A stretch of DNA of 5,023 nucleotides from Bacteroidaceae bacterium (lineage in GTDB: Bacteria; Bacteroidota; Bacteroidia; Bacteroidales; Bacteroidaceae). Position 1 is the first letter of the stretch. Every line of letters starts with the position of its first letter. This document shows, one piece after another, positions 1 to 5,023 of this stretch. Made by a program: the position numbers and the translations under genes. The notes below the pieces were generated by a model that was not told the DNA's origin, searched no databases, and saw only the letters and a list, made by a program, of their open reading frames with translations. The stretch covers positions 1-5,023 of the forward strand of contig JAQVXN010000174.1 of assembly GCA_028709135.1 (NCBI GenBank). The letters run 5' to 3'.

Positions 1-1391
1 CCAACAATATAAAAGTGTACCTTTTTGACGACATGCGTCCTACACCAGAAATGTCCTTTGCCATTCGCCATCTCCACTGTCAAAGCGGCATTATCCTTAC
101 GGCAAGTCATAACCCCAAAGAATATAATGGCTATAAAGCTTATTGGGACGACGGAGCGCAAGTCCTTGCCCCTCACGACAAGGGCATTATCGACGAAGTC
201 AACAAAGTAGCTGTTTCCGATATCCGTTTTGAAGGAAACCCACAACTTATTTCTGTTATCGGAGAAGAAATTGACAAAGCCTATCTCGATGCAGTTCACT
301 CTCTTTCTATTGACCCAGAATGCATTTCCAGACAAAAAGATCTACGCATTGTTTACACACCTATCCATGGTACAGGCATGAAACTCATACCTCGTTCTCT
401 GAAATTATGGGGATTTCAAAATGTCAGCTGCGTACCCGAACAAATGATTAAAGATGGGAACTTCCCCACCGTTGTAAGTCCTAATCCTGAAAATGCAGAA
501 GCCCTCACTCTCGCTCTAAATTTAGCCAAAAGCATCGACGCAGACATCGTCATGGCCAGTGATCCCGATGCAGACCGCGTGGGCATGGCTTGCAAAAACG
601 ACAAAGGTGAATGGATTCTGGTTAATGGCAACCAAACTTGCATGATTTTTCTTTACTATATCATCAAAAACCGCCTAGCAAAGCGACAAATGAAAGGCAA
701 TGAGTTCATTGTCAAAACAATTGTAACCACTGATCTGATTAAAGAAATTGCCAAGAAAAATCATATTGAACTTTACGACTGTTACACTGGCTTCAAATGG
801 ATTGCCCGTCAAATTCGATTAAATGAAGGCATTAAAAAGTATATTGGCGGAGGTGAAGAATCTTACGGCTTTTTAGCCGAAGACTTCGTTCGTGACAAAG
901 ATGCCGTCTCCGCCTGCTCCTTATTAGCGGAAATTTGTGCATGGGCTAAAGATCAGGGCAAAACACTTTATGATATTTTAATGGATATCTATAAAGAATA
1001 CGGTTTCTCCTACAACAAGACAGTTAATGTTGTTAAACCCGGCAAGACCGGAGCTGACGAGATTAAGGAAATGATGAACAAATTCCATTCCAGCCATCTT
1101 AAAGAATTGGCCGGTTCCCCTGTCGTAGAAACTAGAGATTATCAAAAGCTCCAGATTTTTGATGCAGAAGGAAAGGCACAACATCTTGACATGCCTGAAC
1201 CGAGCAACGTCATTCAATGGTTTGCCAAAGATGGTACCAAAGTCAGTGTACGCCCGTCCGGTACAGAACCAAAAATTAAATTTTATATTGAGGTAATGGG
1301 TACAATGAAACATGCCTCCGGTTACGAAGCTGCTTGCGCACTTGCCGAAACAAAAGTGGAAGCTATTAAAAAATCTATCGGACTGGAATAA
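1..1391 (+). CDS. Phospho-sugar mutase (phosphoglucomutase/phosphomannomutase, PgcA/PGM2-like), 5'-truncated by the window edge
   Basis: This is an alpha-D-phosphohexomutase, a cytoplasmic enzyme that moves phosphate between C1 and C6 of a hexose (for example glucose 6-phosphate to glucose 1-phosphate) through a phosphoserine. The reading frame is open from position 3 with no stop, and the protein is already well into domain 1, so the GTG at 15 is an internal valine codon and the true start lies upstream. 462 codons are visible. From memory, relatives have about 580 residues, so roughly 120 are missing. All four family motifs are present in order: the phosphoserine loop TASHNP (Ser at 105-107), the metal-binding loop DPDADR (561-578), the sugar-binding loop GGGEESYG (846-869) and the phosphate-binding loop RPSGTEP (1251-1271). 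The form of the first and third loops resembles PgcA and PGM2 rather than the AlgC or GlmM branches. Exact substrate (glucose, mannose or pentose phosphate) cannot be settled from motifs. An intrinsic terminator follows 60 bp after the stop. Confidence 0.95.
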   Translation, partial: NNIKVYLFDDMRPTPEMSFAIRHLHCQSGIILTASHNPKEYNGYKAYWDDGAQVLAPHDKGIIDEVNKVAVSDIRFEGNPQLISVIGEEIDKAYLDAVHSLSIDPECISRQKDLRIVYTPIHGTGMKLIPRSLKLWGFQNVSCVPEQMIKDGNFPTVVSPNPENAEALTLALNLAKSIDADIVMASDPDADRVGMACKNDKGEWILVNGNQTCMIFLYYIIKNRLAKRQMKGNEFIVKTIVTTDLIKEIAKKNHIELYDCYTGFKWIARQIRLNEGIKKYIGGGEESYGFLAEDFVRDKDAVSACSLLAEICAWAKDQGKTLYDILMDIYKEYGFSYNKTVNVVKPGKTGADEIKEMMNKFHSSHLKELAGSPVVETRDYQKLQIFDAEGKAQHLDMPEPSNVIQWFAKDGTKVSVRPSGTEPKIKFYIEVMGTMKHASGYEAACALAETKVEAIKKSIGLE

Positions 1392-1451
1392 ATTATTACC
1401 TATACGATAACTAGATTTTTTACATAGTATTTTCCAATAAGCATTTTCCAG

Positions 1452-1483
1452 AAAAGAGACAACGAAAGAATTGTCTCTTTTTT
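1452..1483 (+). terminator. Intrinsic terminator of the phospho-sugar mutase gene
   Basis: A perfect 11-bp inverted repeat pairs AAAAGAGACAA (1452-1462) with TTGTCTCTTTT (1471-1481) around an 8-nt loop. The T-run of the right arm continues to 1483. It lies 60 bp after the mutase stop codon and points the same way as the gene. The outer stem is A-T only, so the stable part is the GAGAC/GTCTC core. It separates the mutase from the pyrB transcription unit. Confidence 0.85.
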
Positions 1484-1529
1484 CTTATCACAAAAAACAA
1501 CAGACTAATCACATCATTAGCACATAAGA

Positions 1530-1613
1530 TTTGTGACGCAGTGCGTTTCTTTTGTGACGCAGCGCGTTTCCTTTGTGACGCAGCGCGTTTCCTTTGTGAC
1601 GCAGCGCGTCATC
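1530..1613. repeat. Tandem array of a 21-bp unit, four copies, each with an inner inverted repeat
   Basis: Four head-to-tail copies of a 21-bp unit (consensus TTTGTGACGCAGCGCGTTTC plus a final C) occupy 1530-1550, 1551-1571, 1572-1592 and 1593-1613. Copies 2 and 3 are identical. Copy 1 differs at two bases (T at 1542 and T at 1550). Copy 4 matches through GCGCGT and then diverges. Every copy contains ACGC-3 nt-GCGT, a small inverted repeat. In copy 4 the arms grow to TGACGC (1597-1602) and GCGTCA (1606-1611) around AGC. The copy 1 change at 1542 falls in the 3-nt centre and leaves the arms intact. The block is GC-rich inside AT-rich intergenic DNA and lies between the mutase terminator and pyrB. 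The 21-bp period is about two helical turns, so all copies would face the same side of the DNA. I do not recognise it as a named repeat family, and its function is unknown. Confidence 0.9.
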
Positions 1614-1873
1614 AACTTTATAAGGCAACTCCACACCTATACTTCTGATTTCTGTGGTTTATAATTCTCAAAAACTTTTTCATACTAGGAATAAAAAGCA
1701 TCATCCATCATTCTATTTACGAATAGTTTAATAGAATTCACTCACCAAACAAGTCAAAAAAGAAACACGAAATAAATAAGTCTTCATAACAATCATGTGC
1801 AGGAAAAATCTTAACTTTACAGCCCGGAATAAGGAAATTTTCAATTTTCTTTTAATCAGAAATTGCAATAACG
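1614..1873 (+). other. AT-rich non-coding leader and upstream region of pyrB
   Basis: This 260-bp stretch between the repeat array and pyrB holds no convincing gene. The pyrB promoter should lie here or in the array. The nearest thing to a Bacteroidota -7 element (TAnnTTTG) is TAACTTTA at 1812-1819, which misses the last base and has no good TTG about 20 bp upstream, so it is only a candidate. I see no stem with a T-run like the UTP-sensitive attenuator of enterobacterial pyrBI. The only structure just before the start is a weak stem (AAGGAAA at 1831-1837 against the TTTTCTT-type run that follows it). There is no Shine-Dalgarno sequence before the ATG at 1874, which is usual in this phylum. 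Confidence 0.5.
1710..1737. repeat. 8-bp AT-rich inverted repeat with an alternative inner pairing
   Basis: ATTCTATT (1710-1717) is exactly repeated in inverted form as AATAGAAT (1730-1737), with 12 nt between. The same left arm can instead pair through CTATT (1713-1717) with AATAG at 1722-1726 across a 4-nt loop, so the two hairpins exclude each other. The arms are nearly all A-T, so as RNA the structure would be weak. It may be a site for a dimeric DNA-binding protein or a chance product of AT-rich sequence. Confidence 0.35.
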
Positions 1874-2818
1874 ATGAATAGAAGTGTCATTACATTAGCC
1901 AATCTCTCAAAAGACAAGATTTTATATCTTATCAAAATGTCGGAAGAGTTTGAACGCCATCCCAACCGCCGTATTCTGGAAGGAAAAATTGTAGCTACTC
2001 TTTTTTTTGAGCCTTCTACAAGAACACGTCTGAGTTTTGAAACAGCCGCAAACCGATTAGGAGCACGCGTCATTGGTTTTACGGATCCCAAAGTGACCAG
2101 CTCCACAAAAGGTGAAACACTGCACGACACCATAAAAATGGTGAGCAACTATGCTGATGTTATTGTAATGCGTCATTATTTGGAAGGAGCCGCACAATAT
2201 GCCAGTGAAATAACTGAAATACCAATTATTAATGCCGGTGACGGATCCAATCAGCACCCCTCCCAAACCATGCTAGATCTTTATTCTATCTACAAAACCC
2301 AAGGCCATTTGGATAACCTGCATATTTATCTGGTAGGCGACCTGAAATATGGGCGTACCGTACATTCCTTACTAATGGCCATGCGCCACTTTAATCCAAC
2401 ATTTCATTTTATTGCCCCCAAAGAATTGGAGATGCCAGAGGAATATAAAATTTACTGCAAGAATAACCAGATCAATTTTGTTGAACACACTAATTTCAAT
2501 GAAGATATAATTGCAGATGCGGACATTCTCTATATGACACGTGTACAAAAAGAACGATTTACAGACCTGATGGAATATGAAAGAGTAAAAGACAGTTTTA
2601 TTCTTTCGAACCACATGCTGCGGAAAGCCAAAGACAATTTAAAAATTTTACACCCACTACCTCGTTTGAAGGAAATCAACATGGACGTTGACAGCAATCC
2701 ACATGCTTATTATTTTGAACAGGCCCACAACGGAGTTTTTGCCCGACAAGCATTAATTTGCGACGTTCTAAATATCAGTCTCGAAGAAATTATAAATGAT
2801 AAAACAATTATCAATTAA
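1874..2818 (+). CDS. pyrB: Aspartate carbamoyltransferase, catalytic chain
   Basis: PyrB condenses carbamoyl phosphate with L-aspartate to N-carbamoyl-aspartate, the committed step of pyrimidine synthesis, in the cytoplasm. The 314-residue length fits the family (about 305-315). The N-terminal carbamoyl-phosphate domain has FFEPSTRTR (residues 44-52), the mobile-loop lysine in SSTKGE (K79), an arginine at 100 and HPSQ (128-131). The C-terminal aspartate domain has GDLKYGRT (155-162, with R161), RVQ (R223 and Q225) and HPLPR (260-264). These correspond to the known active-site residues of the E. coli enzyme, so it should be active; none is missing. The separate PyrI chain five bases downstream indicates a class-B type holoenzyme of catalytic trimers and regulatory dimers. 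The ATG is chosen because it gives the family's normal N-terminus. An 8-T tract (2001-2008) encodes part of the FF before the phosphate-binding loop. Ornithine carbamoyltransferase is ruled out by the aspartate-type RVQ and HPLPR motifs and by the pyrI neighbour. Confidence 0.97.
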   Translation: MNRSVITLANLSKDKILYLIKMSEEFERHPNRRILEGKIVATLFFEPSTRTRLSFETAANRLGARVIGFTDPKVTSSTKGETLHDTIKMVSNYADVIVMRHYLEGAAQYASEITEIPIINAGDGSNQHPSQTMLDLYSIYKTQGHLDNLHIYLVGDLKYGRTVHSLLMAMRHFNPTFHFIAPKELEMPEEYKIYCKNNQINFVEHTNFNEDIIADADILYMTRVQKERFTDLMEYERVKDSFILSNHMLRKAKDNLKILHPLPRLKEINMDVDSNPHAYYFEQAHNGVFARQALICDVLNISLEEIINDKTIIN

Positions 2819-2823
2819 GCACT

Positions 2824-3282
2824 ATGAATAATAAAGAGGAGATGAAAGTTTCTGCTCTCCGAGATGGCACCGTAATTGACCATATTCCATCCAATAAACT
2901 AATGGCAGTTGTAAATTTACTGAATTTAGAACATGTAAATGCGCCGGTTACGGTGGGTTACAATCTAAAAAGTAAAAAAATGGGGAAAAAAAGCCTCATA
3001 AAAATTGCAAACCGCTTCTTTACAGACGAAGAGATCAACCAACTTTCGGTAGTATCACCGAATGTGACATTAAGCACCATTCGCAATTATGAAGTTGTTG
3101 AAAAAAAACAAGTAAAAATGCCAGATGATTTACTCGGCATCGTACACTGTGCTAATCCAAAATGTATTACCAATAACGAACCGATGAAAACCCTCTTTCA
3201 CGTAGTAGATAAAGAAAAAGGCATCTTAAAATGCCATTATTGTGAAAAAGAGCAATATTTGGAAACCGCAAAATTAATATAA
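2824..3282 (+). CDS. pyrI: Aspartate carbamoyltransferase, regulatory chain
   Basis: PyrI is the non-catalytic subunit of aspartate carbamoyltransferase. It binds CTP/UTP (inhibitors) or ATP (activator) and passes the signal to PyrB. The 152 residues align almost without gaps to the E. coli chain as I recall it. The N-terminal nucleotide-binding domain keeps GTVIDHIP with D19 and H20, K60 in the LIKI segment and K94 after NYEVV, the positions that contact nucleotide in E. coli. The C-terminal domain has four zinc-binding cysteines, C109 and C114 (CANPKC) and C137 and C140 (CHYC), which form the contact with PyrB. The first ATG is preferred over a second one at 2842, because it reproduces the E. 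coli numbering of D19, H20, K60 and K94. The gene starts 5 bp after the pyrB stop, so the two are almost certainly cotranscribed and coupled in translation. It carries A7, A7 and A8 tracts (2974-2980, 2986-2992, 3101-3108), in keeping with AT-rich coding. Confidence 0.97.
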   Translation: MNNKEEMKVSALRDGTVIDHIPSNKLMAVVNLLNLEHVNAPVTVGYNLKSKKMGKKSLIKIANRFFTDEEINQLSVVSPNVTLSTIRNYEVVEKKQVKMPDDLLGIVHCANPKCITNNEPMKTLFHVVDKEKGILKCHYCEKEQYLETAKLI

Positions 3283-3329
3283 ACAACCCTTAGAAATAAC
3301 TGAATTATATATTTCACTATTTATACAAA

Positions 3330-4610
3330 ATGAGAAGAGATACTGAAATTTTTGACATCATTGAGGCTGAACATGAGCGTCAATTGAAAGGAATGGAACT
3401 GATTGCATCTGAAAACTTCGTTAGCGACCAAGTTATGGAAGCCATGGGCTCCTGGCTTACAAACAAATACGCCGAGGGCTATTCAGGTCATCGCTATTAC
3501 GGAGGTTGCATCAATGTAGATAAAAGCGAAACGCTCGCCATTGAACGCGTTAAAAAGCTTTTTGACGCAGAATATGCCAACGTACAACCTCATTCTGGTG
3601 CACAAGCAAATGCAGCCGTTTTCTTGGCTTGTCTGAATCCGGGCGATACATTCATGGGACTCAATCTGGACCACGGAGGCCATCTCTCTCACGGTTCCAA
3701 AGTCAATACTTCCGGCATTCTCTACAACCCGATTGGCTATAACATAAAAAAAGAAACCGGCCGCGTTGATTATGATGAAATGGAGAAACTCGCATTGGAA
3801 CATAAACCAAAAATGATTATCGGAGGAGGTTCTGCTTACAGCCGCGAATGGGATTATGCCAGGATGCGCGAAATTGCTGACAAAATAGGTGCCATATTCA
3901 TGGTTGACATGGCTCACCCCGCTGGTTTAATTGCAGCAGGCTTACTCGAAAACCCTCTTAAATATGCTCATATCGTTACATCCACTACTCATAAAACCTT
4001 AAGAGGTCCCCGCGGAGGAATTATTCTCTTGGGAAAAGATTTTGAAAACCCATGGGGTAAAAAGACTAAAAAAGGCGAAATCAGAATGATGAGCTCTCTC
4101 ATTGACAGTGCCGTTTTCCCAGGCATACAAGGTGGCCCTCTGGAACATGTCATTGCAGCAAAAGCTGTTGCCTTTGGCGAAGCATTACAACCAGAATTCA
4201 AGAACTGGGCCAAGCAAGTCAAGAAAAATGCTGCTACCCTAGCAGACGAATTGATGAAACGAGGATTTGACATTGTAAGCGGAGGAACAGACAACCATAG
4301 TATGTTAGTCGACTTGCGTTCGAAATATCCTGATTTGACAGGAAAAATTGCAGAAAACGCCCTTGTCGCTGCAGACATTACTGTCAACAAAAATATGGTT
4401 CCATTTGATACGCGCAGTGCATTCCAAACATCTGGAATTCGTTTGGGAACACCTGCATTAACAACTCGCGGCGCCAAAGAAGACTTAATGATTCTCATTG
4501 CAGAATTAATAGAACGCGTACTCAATGATCCTCTCAATCAAACTGTTATCAATGAAGTCCGTGCTCAAGTGAATGAAACAATGAAGGCATATCCACTCTT
4601 TGCTTATTGA
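3330..4610 (+). CDS. glyA: Serine hydroxymethyltransferase
   Basis: GlyA is a cytoplasmic pyridoxal-phosphate enzyme (fold type I) that converts serine and tetrahydrofolate to glycine and 5,10-methylene-tetrahydrofolate, the main source of one-carbon units. The 426 residues fit the family (about 410-430). Visible motifs are ELIASENF (23-30), YAEGYSGHRYYGG (47-59), the PLP-stacking histidine in LDHGGHLSHG (H118), VDMAHPAGL (D193, H196), the Schiff-base lysine in STTHKTLRGPRGG (K222) and the substrate-carboxylate arginine in SGIRLGTPA (R371). Between the lysine loop and the SAVFPGIQGGP segment there is an insertion around residues 238-255 (ENPWGKKTKKGEIRMM) absent from the E. coli protein as I recall it; I remember similar inserts in Bacteroidota homologues. 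The start is 47 bp after pyrI with no terminator between, so cotranscription with pyrBI is likely. TATATTTC at 3308-3315 is only a poor match to a local promoter. A strong terminator follows 23 bp after the stop. Confidence 0.97.
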   Translation: MRRDTEIFDIIEAEHERQLKGMELIASENFVSDQVMEAMGSWLTNKYAEGYSGHRYYGGCINVDKSETLAIERVKKLFDAEYANVQPHSGAQANAAVFLACLNPGDTFMGLNLDHGGHLSHGSKVNTSGILYNPIGYNIKKETGRVDYDEMEKLALEHKPKMIIGGGSAYSREWDYARMREIADKIGAIFMVDMAHPAGLIAAGLLENPLKYAHIVTSTTHKTLRGPRGGIILLGKDFENPWGKKTKKGEIRMMSSLIDSAVFPGIQGGPLEHVIAAKAVAFGEALQPEFKNWAKQVKKNAATLADELMKRGFDIVSGGTDNHSMLVDLRSKYPDLTGKIAENALVAADITVNKNMVPFDTRSAFQTSGIRLGTPALTTRGAKEDLMILIAELIERVLNDPLNQTVINEVRAQVNETMKAYPLFAY

Positions 4611-4633
4611 AAATTTCACCAAAAAATATTTTT

Positions 4634-4667
4634 CGCTTCCTTTCACAAAGAAAGGAAGCGTTTTTTT
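4634..4667 (+). terminator. Strong intrinsic terminator after glyA
   Basis: A perfect 11-bp stem pairs CGCTTCCTTTC (4634-4644) with GAAAGGAAGCG (4650-4660) around the 5-nt loop ACAAA, and is followed at once by seven T residues (4661-4667). It begins 23 bp after the glyA stop codon and ends the presumed pyrB-pyrI-glyA unit. The reverse strand lacks an equally placed T-run, so it looks one-directional. Confidence 0.93.
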
Positions 4668-4771
4668 GTTCTATTATTTCCACATCCATCATAACGTACA
4701 ATAAAATCTCATTTTCAAAACTATCTCCTTGAAAGACTATACTTTTCTTATTTTATTTGCCCAAATTACAT

Positions 4772-4779
4772 TATCTTTG
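4772..4779 (+). promoter_or_regulatory. Bacteroidota-type -7 promoter element for rsmG
   Basis: TATCTTTG is a perfect match to the TAnnTTTG -7 consensus used by the primary sigma factor in Bacteroidota. It ends 17 bp before the rsmG ATG, which would give a leader of only about 10-13 nt. The expected -33 TTTG/TTG about 20 bp upstream is not evident. A TTTG at 4756-4759 is too close (12 bp), so this rests on the -7 element and its position in the gap after a terminator. Confidence 0.65.
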
Positions 4780-4796
4780 CAAAGAAATATAACGGC

Positions 4797-5023
4797 ATGA
4801 CAACAACAAATAACAACGCACAAATTATAGCCAAATATTTCCCATCCATTTCAGAGCAACAGCAGCAGCAATTCAATTTGCTCTACGCTCTTTATCAGGA
4901 TTGGAATGCCAAAATCAACGTTATCTCGCGTAAAGACATTGACGCTCTCTATGAGCGCCACGTTTTACACTCGCTCGGAATTGCTAAATTCATCACATTT
5001 AATGACGGCACAAGAATTCTTGA
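4797..5023 (+). CDS. rsmG: 16S rRNA (guanine-527-N7)-methyltransferase RsmG (GidB), 3'-truncated by the window edge
   Basis: RsmG uses S-adenosylmethionine to methylate N7 of G527 in 16S rRNA; its loss is known to give low-level streptomycin resistance. Only the first 75 codons, plus two bases, are in the window, and the frame is open to the end. The visible part has the family's N-terminal helical region and the diagnostic stretch WNAKINVISRKDID followed by LYERHVLHSL (residues about 36-60), then RIL (73-75), where the SAM-binding motif (normally LDVGTGGGFPG) would begin just past the edge. A run of five glutamines (residues 22-26) lies in the first helical part and is probably harmless. The ATG at 4797 is chosen because it stands 17 bp after a perfect -7 element and gives a normal N-terminus. 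The gene is separated from glyA by a terminator, so it is transcribed independently. The SAM domain cannot be checked here. Confidence 0.92.
   Translation, partial: MTTTNNNAQIIAKYFPSISEQQQQQFNLLYALYQDWNAKINVISRKDIDALYERHVLHSLGIAKFITFNDGTRIL

Noticed and set aside
15..1391. GTG at 15 as the true start of the phospho-sugar mutase
   Set aside because: The frame is open to the left edge, and the active-site serine would fall only 31 residues from this start, whereas the family has a long N-terminal part before it.
1525..1533. TAAGATTTG at the edge of the array as a -7 promoter element, with the TTTG of each repeat as -33 elements
   Set aside because: The spacing inside the motif is one base too long for TAnnTTTG, and none of the inner copies has TA at the right place before TTTG.
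1530..1613. CRISPR array or plasmid-type replication iterons
   Set aside because: The copies abut with no spacers, so it is not CRISPR. There is no replication initiator gene, DnaA box cluster or plasmid gene nearby, and the flanks are chromosomal housekeeping genes.
1533..1664. Small open frame through the repeat array (GTG at 1533, about 43 codons) that would encode a seven-residue repeat FVTQRVS, since 21 is a multiple of 3
   Set aside because: It has no ATG, no promoter or ribosome-binding evidence and no recognisable protein, and half its length is simply the DNA repeat. The tail after the array is low-complexity intergenic sequence. A DNA-level explanation is simpler.
2001..2008. T8 tract in pyrB as a phase-variation switch
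   Set aside because: It simply encodes conserved Phe-Phe before STRTR. The frame is intact, and an on/off switch in a core biosynthetic gene is unlikely. Similar A/T runs are common in AT-rich genes.
2974..3108. A7, A7 and A8 tracts in pyrI as programmed frameshift sites
   Set aside because: The codon phase does not fit the X-XXY-YYZ slippery heptamer, there is no following structure or alternative product, and the normal frame gives a full-length conserved PyrI.
3308..3315. TATATTTC before glyA as an internal promoter
   Set aside because: The last base of the -7 consensus is wrong, and no -33 TTG lies at a suitable distance. Read-through from pyrBI is enough to explain expression.
3483..4537. 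Long minus-strand open frames opposite glyA (3483-3917 and 3989-4537)
   Set aside because: They lie wholly opposite a strongly conserved glyA, have no family resemblance or start signals, and arise from the codon composition of the real gene. The same applies to the minus-strand frames opposite the mutase and pyrB.

Overview
The window looks like a chromosomal housekeeping segment from a Bacteroidota (probably Bacteroidales) bacterium. The grounds are: AT-rich intergenic DNA; starts without clear Shine-Dalgarno sequences; a perfect Bacteroides-type -7 promoter motif (TAnnTTTG form, TATCTTTG) in front of the last gene; and proteins whose sequences look typical of that phylum, notably a GlyA with an insertion and a long PgcA/PGM2-like phospho-sugar mutase. 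I cannot name the genus. All protein-coding genes are on the + strand.

Layout. (1) Positions 1-1391 hold the C-terminal four fifths or so of a phospho-sugar mutase, whose start lies outside the window. It is followed by a strong intrinsic terminator (1452-1483). (2) Positions 1484-1873 are non-coding. They hold a GC-rich tandem array of a 21-bp unit (1530-1613), each unit carrying a small inverted repeat, and then an AT-rich leader with an 8-bp inverted repeat at 1710-1737. (3) Positions 1874-4610 hold pyrB, pyrI and glyA, with gaps of 5 and 47 bp and no terminator between them, so they probably form one transcription unit. A strong terminator (4634-4667) closes it. (4) After a short intergenic stretch with its own promoter, rsmG begins at 4797 and runs off the window.

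Function. PyrB and PyrI are the catalytic and regulatory chains of aspartate carbamoyltransferase, the committed step of pyrimidine synthesis. All expected active-site, nucleotide-binding and zinc-binding residues are present, so an allosterically regulated holoenzyme is likely. GlyA makes glycine and the one-carbon units used for purines and thymidylate, so the unit joins pyrimidine supply with one-carbon supply. The mutase feeds sugar-phosphate metabolism, and RsmG methylates 16S rRNA; each is separately bounded by a terminator or promoter.

I found no defence system, mobile element, CRISPR array, tRNA or rRNA. The one element the genes do not explain is the 21-bp repeat array upstream of pyrB. 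I consider it the only real curiosity in an otherwise ordinary region.
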